A DNA stretch of 9,005 bases from Hyphomicrobiales bacterium. Lineage in GTDB: Bacteria > Pseudomonadota > Alphaproteobacteria > Rhizobiales > Aestuariivirgaceae. The stretch is taken from contig JANYGE010000167.1 of assembly GCA_025362535.1 (NCBI GenBank), forward strand, positions 1 through 9,005, given 5' to 3'. The position numbers and the translations under genes were made by a program. A model generated the notes under the pieces. It saw only the letters and a program-made list of their open reading frames with translations, did not search any database and was not told the origin of the DNA. Numbering within the stretch: the first letter of the stretch is position 1; every line of letters begins with the position of its first letter. This document shows, piece after piece, positions 1 through 5,951 of this stretch.

Positions 1-1517
1 TGCAGCTCCATGCCTATATGCTGCGTGTGGCCATTCCTTATGGAACACTTTCCGGCAAGCAAATGCGCCAGCTCGCTTACATCGCTGATAAATATGATCG
101 CGGCTATGGCCATTTCACCACCCGCCAGAACATTCAATATAATTGGATCAAACTGGAAGACACCGCTGATATTTTGCAAGCCTTGGCCGATGTTGAAATG
201 CATGCCATTCAAACCTCTGGCAATTGCATCCGCAATGTGACCACCGATCATTGGGCTGGTGCAGCTGCCGATGAACTGGCAGATCCTCGGCCCATTGCTG
301 AACTCATTCGCCAATGGTCCAGCTTGCATCCTGAGTTTTCGTTCCTGCCGCGCAAATTTAAAGTGGCCATCACTGGTGCACCACATGACCGCGCCGCTGT
401 CAAAGTGCATGACATTGGTTTGCGCATGCACAAGAATGATGCTGGCGCTATTGGCTGGGAAGTGATGGTGGGCGGGGGCCAAGGCCGGACACCCATGATC
501 GCTGTGACTGTACGCGATTTTCTGCCAGAGAAAGAAGTGATCCCCTATCTCGAAGCCATCATGCGGGTTTATAATCTCTACGGCCGTCGTGATAATAAAT
601 ACAAAGCCCGCATTAAGATTCTCGTTCATGAATTGGGCGCCGAAAAATTCAAATCCGAAGTGGAAGCCGAATATGCCCGCCACCCCGCGCAATCCACCGA
701 AGTGGATGAGCGCGAATTGGCCCGCATCTCAAAATATTTTGCTGCGCCCAGTTATGAGAAGCTCTCACGTTTTGCTCCTCATTTTGAAGAAGCCAAGCGC
801 AGCAATCCAGATTTTGCACGTTGGGCAAAGAACAACCTCGCAGCCCATCTCGTTGATGGCTACACCATCATCAACATTTCACTGAAGCCGGAAGGCGGCA
901 TTCCTGGTGATGCAACCGGCGAGCAAATGCGGGTGTTGGCCACATTGGCCGAGCGTTACTCATTTGATGAGTTGCGCGTAAGCCATGCTCAGAATATCGT
1001 TTTGGCCCATGTAAAATTGGAAGATGCTTTTGCGGTGTGGGAAGCCTTAAAGGCCAGTGATATGGCTGCCGCCAATTATGGTTTGATCGGCGATATTATT
1101 GCTTGCCCTGGCCTTGATTATTGCGCACTGGCAACTGCGCGTTCAATTCCTGTGGCTCAAGCCATCAGCCGTAAGTTTGCCAATCTGGCAACACAAGAAC
1201 ATTATGGCGCTGTGAAACTTAATATTTCAGGTTGCATCAATGCCTGCGGCCATCACCATGTTGGTCACATTGGCATTCTGGGTCTGGATAAAAAGGGCGA
1301 AGAATTTTACCAAATCACGCTTGGTGGTTCATCTTCCGAAAATGCTTCAATCGGCACCATCTTGGGGCCGGGCTTTGCCGCCCACGAGGTGCCAGACGCT
1401 ATCGAAACCATTCTTAATACTTATGTCAAATTGCGGGCCAGTGGCGAAGAGTTTTTGCACACTTACCGCCGCTTGGGCCCTGCCCCATTTAAGGAGGCAC
1501 TCTATGCCACTGCTTAA
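1..1517 (+). CDS. cysI: Sulfite reductase hemoprotein, 5'-truncated by window edge
   Basis: This siroheme/[4Fe-4S] enzyme reduces sulfite to sulfide with six electrons in the cytoplasm, in assimilatory sulfate reduction. The reading frame is open from the left edge (first whole codon at 3), and residues before the ATG at 18 (QLHAY) continue the conserved N-terminal region, so that ATG is internal. About 504 residues are visible; the family is usually about 550-570, so roughly 50 are missing. Visible motifs are TRQNIQ (siroheme region), LPRKFK (anion-binding basic residues, codons 351-362), and the cluster ligands C-X5-C (codons 1104 and 1122) and C-X3-C (codons 1233 and 1245, in SGCINACGHHH). 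The stop at 1515-1517 lies inside the next gene. No NADPH-flavoprotein gene (cysJ) is visible, so a ferredoxin-type donor is plausible but inferred. A nitrite reductase is the alternative; linkage to DUF934 and cysH favours sulfite. Confidence 0.93.
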   Translation, partial: QLHAYMLRVAIPYGTLSGKQMRQLAYIADKYDRGYGHFTTRQNIQYNWIKLEDTADILQALADVEMHAIQTSGNCIRNVTTDHWAGAAADELADPRPIAELIRQWSSLHPEFSFLPRKFKVAITGAPHDRAAVKVHDIGLRMHKNDAGAIGWEVMVGGGQGRTPMIAVTVRDFLPEKEVIPYLEAIMRVYNLYGRRDNKYKARIKILVHELGAEKFKSEVEAEYARHPAQSTEVDERELARISKYFAAPSYEKLSRFAPHFEEAKRSNPDFARWAKNNLAAHLVDGYTIINISLKPEGGIPGDATGEQMRVLATLAERYSFDELRVSHAQNIVLAHVKLEDAFAVWEALKASDMAAANYGLIGDIIACPGLDYCALATARSIPVAQAISRKFANLATQEHYGAVKLNISGCINACGHHHVGHIGILGLDKKGEEFYQITLGGSSSENASIGTILGPGFAAHEVPDAIETILNTYVKLRASGEEFLHTYRRLGPAPFKEALYATA

Positions 1518-2034
1518 GAACAATGCTTTCATTGCTGATGAATGGACCAGTTTGGCTGATGATTCTGCGCTGCCTGAAGGTGGCAAGATTATTGTCACGT
1601 TCGTACGCCTTGCTAAGGACTGGGATATGCTGGTTAAATTTCCCGGTGTTCTCGGTGTAAAGCTGGCCAACACTGATAAGGTTGAAGCGCTTGCTCCCTA
1701 TTTGTCACAGCTTGCCATCATCGTTCTGGCCTTTCCGGCCTTCACAGATGGTCGGGCTTATTCATTGGCGCGCGGGCTTCGCTTAGATGGCTATCGTGGT
1801 GAGTTGCGGGCTGAGGGCAATCTCCTTCCTGATCAGCTACAATATATGCGGCAGGTTGGTTTTGATTCTTTCGAGGTAAATGATCGCTTCCCTCTGCAAT
1901 CTTGGCAAGCGGCGAGCAACCATATGTCGCTGGCCTATCAGCGCGGTCTGTTCCGCCAAGCCAATGAACAAGAAGTCTGGTCACAACGCCATCAAGGTTT
2001 TGCACCTTGGGAAGAGCAACCTCATGCTGGCTAA
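1504..2034 (+). CDS. DUF934 family protein, probable sulfite-reduction accessory
   Basis: This 176-residue soluble protein belongs to the DUF934 family, which is commonly encoded next to cysI in proteobacteria and is often described as an oxidoreductase probably involved in sulfite reduction; its biochemical role is not established. The start ATG at 1504 is preceded by a strong Shine-Dalgarno, AAGGAGG at 1491-1497, six bases upstream. The gene overlaps the cysI stop by 14 bases, which suggests translational coupling. Family hallmarks are FTDGRAYSLARGLR near residues 80-93, then GYRGELRAEG and LLPDQLQYMRQVGFDSFEV. There is no signal peptide or membrane segment, and the translated sequence contains no cysteine, so it cannot carry a cysteine-ligated Fe-S cluster or use thiol chemistry. 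A structural or electron-transfer partner role for CysI is inference from context. Confidence 0.88.
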   Translation: MPLLKNNAFIADEWTSLADDSALPEGGKIIVTFVRLAKDWDMLVKFPGVLGVKLANTDKVEALAPYLSQLAIIVLAFPAFTDGRAYSLARGLRLDGYRGELRAEGNLLPDQLQYMRQVGFDSFEVNDRFPLQSWQAASNHMSLAYQRGLFRQANEQEVWSQRHQGFAPWEEQPHAG

Positions 2035-2776
2035 AAGCCCACTCAATCTCAATAATGAGAATGATCTGTTGGAAGCCTATGCCGGGCTTGAAGGCCGTGA
2101 TCTCATTCGAACAATCGCGCGTGACTATAAGGGCCGCGTGGCACTGCTCTCATCGTTCGGTGCCGAATCTGCTGTTCTTTTGCACATGGTTTCGGAAGTC
2201 GATCCATCACTGCCCATAATTTTTCTCGATACACTCAAGCTCTTTCCTGAAACAATAGCTTACCGTGACCTGTTGGTGCGTGAGTTGGGCTTAACCGATG
2301 TTCGGGTGATAAGCCCTGATGACTTTGATATTCAGCAACAAGATCCGCGTGGCGACTTGCATGTTGAGAGCCCAGACCAATGCTGCAACATTCGCAAAAC
2401 TATTCCGATGGAAAAAGCCTTTGCCAATTTTGATGTGATGATTTCTGGCCGCAAACGTTTCCATGGCTCAACGCGCGCCGATCTAAAATTCGTAAGCACT
2501 GATGGAGATCGTTTGAAGGTGGAGCCACTCGCAGGTTTCACCGCACTCGATTTGCAAAGCTATATGCTGAACCATCACTTGCCCTCTCACCCATTGAAGC
2601 TTGCAGGCTATCACTCGATTGGCTGCATGCCACTCACTTGCACAGCACCGGGCGGCAGTGCTGATAATCCCCGCGCTGGGCGTTGGATGGGCTCTGAGAA
2701 AATTGAATGCGGCATTCATTTTACGGCGAATGGCAAAATTATTCGAACTGAAACCCGCCAAGCGGCTGGCGTTTAA
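2024..2776 (+). CDS. cysH: Assimilatory APS/PAPS reductase, Fe-S type, unusual cysteine spacing
   Basis: This enzyme reduces adenylyl sulfate (or PAPS) to sulfite using thioredoxin. It has 250 residues from the ATG at 2024, which overlaps the DUF934 stop by 11 bases, with GGGAAGAG at 2009-2016 as ribosome binding site. The open frame extends further upstream, but that sequence only shadows DUF934. Motifs are the PP-loop-like SSFGAES (43-49), the Cys pair C120-C121 in DQCCNIRK, GRKRFHGSTR (142-151), and the catalytic ECGIH with C229. The double-Cys motifs mark the [4Fe-4S] APS-reductase class rather than the E. coli PAPS type. Two oddities stand out: the second ligand pair is C201-MPLT-C206 (C-X4-C) where C-X2-C is expected, and DTLKLF (69-74) has Leu71 where the family normally has the Gly of DTG. 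The assignment to cysH is secure; the cofactor preference (APS or PAPS) and cluster status are inferred. Confidence 0.92.
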   Translation: MLAKSPLNLNNENDLLEAYAGLEGRDLIRTIARDYKGRVALLSSFGAESAVLLHMVSEVDPSLPIIFLDTLKLFPETIAYRDLLVRELGLTDVRVISPDDFDIQQQDPRGDLHVESPDQCCNIRKTIPMEKAFANFDVMISGRKRFHGSTRADLKFVSTDGDRLKVEPLAGFTALDLQSYMLNHHLPSHPLKLAGYHSIGCMPLTCTAPGGSADNPRAGRWMGSEKIECGIHFTANGKIIRTETRQAAGV

Positions 2777-2786
2777 GGAAACAACG

Positions 2787-3548
2787 ATGTCACAGTTCTG
2801 GTCTTTTGCGCTTGTGGGCTTTTTGGCTCAGTTGGTTGATGGCACATTGGGAATGGGCTTCGGCATTATTTCATCATCGGTGTTGCTTGCCCAAGGTATT
2901 CCACCTGCACTGGCTTCGGCGAGCGTGAATGCCGCAAAATTGCCGACCACTTTCACAGCCGCAATTTCCCATTTTGTCCATAAGAACATGACGCCAAGCT
3001 TGCTTTTCGCCTTATGTATTTTCGGCTCACTGGGTGGATTTGTGGGAGCTATGTTGCTTACCAGCCTGAAAGGAAAATTTCTGTTTCATCTGATCAATGC
3101 ATATCTCCTCGGTGTGGGTGGCCTGATTATTTATCGTGGCTTCCGCAATATTCTCCCGCATCGCCTGCCAAAGTTTTTTGCTCATATTGTGGGCTTTATC
3201 GGTGGCATGGTGGAAGGCATTGGCGGCAGTTGGGGGCCAATTGTCACAACCGGGCTTTTGGGTGCAGGTGTTGAATCGCGCTATGCGATTGGAGCCACCA
3301 ATATTGCAGAATTTGCTGTCAGTCTCACAGTTTTTCTTTCTTTCGTTTTCGCATTCTTGATCGGCCATTGGGAAGGTGGCGCTGATTGGCATACGGTATT
3401 CCTGCCAGTAGCGGGTCTTGTGCTGGGTGGGCTGCCTGCAGCCCTTGCAGGAGGCTATCTTTCCAAAATTGCACCGCGCCGTGAACTAACGGTGGTCGTT
3501 GGCATGTTAGCCATGGCCATTGGCATGTTTAGAATAGTAACAGGCTGA
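2787..3548 (+). CDS. TSUP (TauE/SafE) family membrane transporter
   Basis: This inner-membrane protein of 253 residues belongs to the TSUP/TauE-SafE family, whose members export sulfite or sulfoacetate or move related sulfur compounds. The start ATG at 2787 lies 10 bases after the cysH stop, with AAGGAA at 2775-2780 as ribosome binding site. About seven to eight hydrophobic segments are visible (roughly 5-30, 38-60, 70-92, 98-116, 132-157, 166-192, 203-226, 233-250). The internal duplication typical of the family is clear: GFLAQLVDGTLGMGFG in the first half matches GFIGGMVEGIGGSWGP in the second, each followed by a short hydrophobic stretch and an N-A or N-I-A-E motif. Being the last gene of a sulfite-producing and sulfite-consuming operon, it is likely a sulfite valve or a sulfate/thiosulfate carrier. 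The direction and substrate cannot be read from the sequence. Confidence 0.87.
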   Translation: MSQFWSFALVGFLAQLVDGTLGMGFGIISSSVLLAQGIPPALASASVNAAKLPTTFTAAISHFVHKNMTPSLLFALCIFGSLGGFVGAMLLTSLKGKFLFHLINAYLLGVGGLIIYRGFRNILPHRLPKFFAHIVGFIGGMVEGIGGSWGPIVTTGLLGAGVESRYAIGATNIAEFAVSLTVFLSFVFAFLIGHWEGGADWHTVFLPVAGLVLGGLPAALAGGYLSKIAPRRELTVVVGMLAMAIGMFRIVTG

Positions 3549-3649
3549 AAAACTTCACACTAAGTTTACTTTAAAATTGTTTTCATGCGACACATTAAGT
3601 GAATTTAACTTTACTTGATCTATTCCTTTTCGAAAAATCGGAGAGGACC

Positions 3650-4201
3650 ATGTTGTCATTTCTTTTCAGCCCATCGGGCCGCATTGGCAGAGCCAAATGG
3701 TGGGGTGCGCAAGCGATTGTAATTCTGACGCTATGCTTTGCGGTTGTTCCGTTTCTGACTGGGTCATTTGTACAAGCTGATCAGTTGTTACAAAACTATT
3801 GGCCAGCACTATGTGCTGGTCTTATCTTGGTTTTTTGGATCAATTTTTGCGCCGTCGTCAAGCGCTATCATGATCGTGGCAAATCCGGCTGGTGGTATTT
3901 GATCTGTTTCATTCCAACCATTGGTGGAATTTGGCAATTTATCGAATGTGGGTTTTTCTCAGGCGAACCCAATGATAATGACTATGGGCCAGCCATAGGC
4001 GGTGGATTTAGCAATATCCAAACAGCCTATGAACCAGCAACAGACACTGGCGGCTTGCCGAACCGCTATGACCGCGCCATTGAAGAAGCCGTGCGAGCCA
4101 ACCGCAAAGCTGAAATACCTGAAACAGTGACCACTTATCAGCAGCCAACTCAAGCTTATCAACCAAGCAACAATCGACCAGTTTTTGGAAAACGGGTTTA
4201 A
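3650..4201 (+). CDS. DUF805 family small membrane protein with polar C-terminal tail
   Basis: This 183-residue inner-membrane protein of the DUF805 family has no known molecular function. The ATG at 3650 is chosen over an in-frame GTG at 3599 because GGAGAGG (3640-3646) sits just before it and the family typically opens with an F-x-GRIGR motif, seen here as SPSGRIGRAKWW (8-18). Three hydrophobic segments are visible near 20-38, 52-70 and 81-100. The signature KRYHDRGKSGWW (71-82) lies between the second and third, followed by IPTIGGIWQF and GEPNDNDYGP. After residue 115 comes a tail of about 68 residues, polar and rich in Q, P, Y and N, with one likely short helix (DRAIEEAVRANRKAE). The gene is 101 bases downstream of the transporter and may have its own promoter. 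Its stop overlaps that of metZ on the other strand. A link to sulfur metabolism is not supported beyond location. Confidence 0.85.
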   Translation: MLSFLFSPSGRIGRAKWWGAQAIVILTLCFAVVPFLTGSFVQADQLLQNYWPALCAGLILVFWINFCAVVKRYHDRGKSGWWYLICFIPTIGGIWQFIECGFFSGEPNDNDYGPAIGGGFSNIQTAYEPATDTGGLPNRYDRAIEEAVRANRKAEIPETVTTYQQPTQAYQPSNNRPVFGKRV

Positions 4202-5397
4202 CCTGCCAGCGCCTGCTTCACATCATCAAGGATATCTTTAATATCCTCGAGGCCCACCGAGAGCCGCAACATGCCATCGGTTATCCCCATCATGGCACGG
4301 GCTTCGGGGCCGATGTTGCGGTGGGTGGTTGAAGCTGGATGCGTCATCAGAGATTTTGCATCACCTAGATTGTTCGAAATATCGACAAGCCTCAAACGGC
4401 GCAGCACATCAAAAGCCTTGGCCTTGCCGCCCTCCACTTCAAACGTCACCATGGTGCCACCCATGCTCATTTGTTTTTTTGCCAATGCCATTTTGGGGTG
4501 GCTATCAAGGAATGGATAAATCACGCGGGCAATAACTTTGGTAGCTCCCAAATGCTGCGCCACCGTTTCAGCCGAAATGCTTTGCGCTTCCACCCGCAGC
4601 TTCATCGTCTCTAGACCCTTCAGCAAAACCCAAGCGTTGAATGGTGAAATCGAAGGGCCAGTGTGCCGCAGAAACGGCTTTAACATATCTTCTTTGAATT
4701 TCTTGGTTGAGACGATTGCACCGCCCAACACCCGGCCCTGCCCATCCATATGTTTCGTACCTGAATAAACAATCACATCTGCACCAAACTTCAAGGGCTT
4801 CTGCAAAATCGGCGTCGCAAAAATATTATCGACAATGATATTAACGCCTGCAGCTTTGCCAATTTCGCAAACGGCCGCTAGATCAATCACGTCAAGTGTT
4901 GGGTTAGATGGCGTTTCCAAAAAGAAACATTTGGTTTGTGGAGTAATAGCCGCCTTCCAAGCCGCCAAGTCACCGCCATCCACCAATGTGTGATTGATGC
5001 CAAAACGCGGCAGAATTTGCGTGATCACTTGATAGCACGAGCCAAACAAAGCTTTGGACGAGACGACATGATCGCCCGCTTTCAGCTGGCAGGCCAGTGC
5101 GCCAAACACCGCTGCCATGCCGGAAGCAACACCATAACAGGCTTCAGCCCCTTCCAGCAGAGCCAGACGTTCTTCAAACATCGAAACTGTGGGGTTGCCA
5201 TAGCGGCCATAAACATAGCCGTCATCTTCTCCCATAAAACGCTTTTCAGCTGTTTCTGGCGAGTCATAAACATAGCCCGAATTGAGGAAAAGAGCTTCGG
5301 AGGTTTCACCAAAAGCTGTACGCTCCAAGCCGCCACGCACAAGCTTGGTGTGATCGCCCCAGGTTGGAGCGTTTTTTGTACGAGTCTTTTTTGTCAT
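4198..5397 (-). CDS. metZ: O-succinylhomoserine sulfhydrylase
   Basis: This PLP enzyme of the Cys/Met metabolism family condenses O-succinylhomoserine with sulfide to give homocysteine, the direct-sulfhydrylation route to methionine. It has 399 residues from the ATG at 5397-5395. A TTG at 5412 would add five residues but has no better support, and the ATG forms a TAATG overlap with the rhodanese stop, suggesting coupled translation. Family features are YGRYGNPT (63-70), the PLP-phosphate site ASGMAAVFGA (91-100), ETPSNPTL (161-168), the PLP aspartate in VDNIFATP (189-196), and the Schiff-base lysine K215 in YSGTKHMDGQ. The C-terminal SLMTHPAST is also typical. Length is normal. The close relatives cystathionine gamma-synthase and O-acetylhomoserine sulfhydrylase cannot be wholly excluded, but the overall pattern is that of alphaproteobacterial MetZ, and the window's sulfide-producing operon fits. 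Confidence 0.92.
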   Translation of the reverse strand: MTKKTRTKNAPTWGDHTKLVRGGLERTAFGETSEALFLNSGYVYDSPETAEKRFMGEDDGYVYGRYGNPTVSMFEERLALLEGAEACYGVASGMAAVFGALACQLKAGDHVVSSKALFGSCYQVITQILPRFGINHTLVDGGDLAAWKAAITPQTKCFFLETPSNPTLDVIDLAAVCEIGKAAGVNIIVDNIFATPILQKPLKFGADVIVYSGTKHMDGQGRVLGGAIVSTKKFKEDMLKPFLRHTGPSISPFNAWVLLKGLETMKLRVEAQSISAETVAQHLGATKVIARVIYPFLDSHPKMALAKKQMSMGGTMVTFEVEGGKAKAFDVLRRLRLVDISNNLGDAKSLMTHPASTTHRNIGPEARAMMGITDGMLRLSVGLEDIKDILDDVKQALAG

Positions 5398-5798
5398 TAG
5401 CTTTGCACCCAAGGAAGCCCAGCGGCTTTCCAGCCATTCACTTGCGCGCGGTGACCAGTGGCATCCTTATCACCTTCAAAGCCTTGTGCGACATTCCAGC
5501 AATTGGAATAACCCGCTGCAGTCAATGCGTTAGCGGCAGAAGCAGATCTTGCACCTGAACGGCAAAGACAAAGAATCTCCGTATCCTTTGGCAGGCCCAT
5601 CGCATTTACCTCTTCCACGAAGCGGGCATTCACATCCATAGACGGATAGACCTGCCATGAGAGACGCACCAAGCGCTCTACCATGGGAACTCCCACAAAA
5701 GTCCATTCTGGCTGGGTGCGCACATCGATGAGCACAGCGGCAGAATTGCCCTTCAAGCGTTGATGGGCTTCGGTTGGTGGAATGTCACCTTGATACAT
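5397..5798 (-). CDS. Single-domain rhodanese-like sulfurtransferase
   Basis: This 133-residue cytoplasmic rhodanese-domain protein probably carries sulfane sulfur as a persulfide on its active-site cysteine. The start is set at the ATG at 5798-5796: MYQGDIPPTEAHQRL begins the domain, and AGGATC lies about nine bases upstream. An open frame reaching 5882 adds 28 residues with no domain character. Motifs are VLIDVRTQPEW (22-32), which is the conserved D-V-R-T element, and the active-site loop CRSGAR with Cys79 (79-84), followed by SASAANALTAAGY. A second cysteine, C77, precedes it, and the NVAQGFEGD element follows. Its stop overlaps the metZ start by one base. Pairing with metZ suggests a role in sulfur delivery or detoxification at homocysteine synthesis, but the acceptor is unknown. 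Confidence 0.9.
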   Translation of the reverse strand: MYQGDIPPTEAHQRLKGNSAAVLIDVRTQPEWTFVGVPMVERLVRLSWQVYPSMDVNARFVEEVNAMGLPKDTEILCLCRSGARSASAANALTAAGYSNCWNVAQGFEGDKDATGHRAQVNGWKAAGLPWVQS

Positions 5799-5951
5799 GG
5801 GTCTTGATCCTATTTTAATTTTGAGCACCTTAGCGAAAGCGGATTGCCGCCGCAAAGGAAAATGGCAGTTGGACTCAAGCATTGGTCGGTTTGGTGCTGT
5901 GGTGACAGTTCAATTTTGCTAAACAAGACTATCGATTCAAGAAGGTGCGCC
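5799..5951. promoter_or_regulatory. Divergent intergenic region between rhodanese-metZ and the flavoprotein gene
   Basis: This 153-base spacer separates two divergently transcribed units, so promoters for both must lie in it or within the neighbouring gene ends. No consensus-quality -35/-10 pair stands out on either strand. The weak leftward candidate is TTGAAT, a 17-base gap, then AAAATT, reading down from about 5940. A short perfect inverted repeat, GCGG-ATTG-CCGC, occupies 5839-5850. The SAM-II riboswitch, known upstream of alphaproteobacterial met genes, was looked for by eye on the metZ strand and not found. Confidence 0.4.

Noticed and set aside
1880..2023. Upstream extension of cysH within the DUF934 gene
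   Set aside because: This is an alternative-frame shadow of DUF934 coding sequence; the family N-terminus and the ribosome binding site both fit the ATG at 2024.
2624..2641. Frameshift or decay of cysH as the reason for the odd cysteine spacing
   Set aside because: The frame stays open to the expected C-terminal ECGIH motif, the inserted length is a multiple of three, and downstream motif spacing is preserved.
2601..2786. Upstream extension of the TSUP gene into cysH
   Set aside because: The extra residues are cysH read in another frame. The hydrophobic N-terminus of the family starts at the ATG at 2787 after AAGGAA.
3599..3649. GTG start for the DUF805 gene at 3599
   Set aside because: It lacks a ribosome binding site, and the added stretch does not match the family start; GGAGAGG directly precedes the ATG at 3650.
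3549..3649. Repeats in the spacer before DUF805 (TTTACTT at 3565 and 3610; TTCAC and GTGAA)
   Set aside because: Seven- and five-base matches in a short AT-rich spacer are expected by chance, and no aligned -35/-10 pair or stable hairpin accompanies them.
4936..5400. 154-residue rightward open frame opposite metZ
   Set aside because: It lies wholly antisense to a well-supported metZ, has no recognisable domain and no good ribosome binding site, and other antisense frames in this window (for example 6240-6842 and 6855-7352 opposite the flavoprotein gene) look the same.
5799..5951. SAM-II, SAM-V or SAM/SAH riboswitch upstream of rhodanese-metZ
   Set aside because: The minus strand was read for the conserved SAM-II pseudoknot elements and for the SAM/SAH pattern. 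Only loose fragments such as CGCTAAGGTGCTCAAAA are present, without the required pairing or conserved loop bases. A covariance-model search (Infernal with Rfam SAM-II, SAM-V and SAM/SAH) would settle it.
5844..5951. N-terminal extension of the flavoprotein to 5844 or 5862
   Set aside because: The added residues have no FAD-domain character, and the ATG at 5952 sits the usual short distance before the GGGIVG motif with its own AAGGTG site. The AAAGGAAA before 5862 is too close to that ATG to be convincing.
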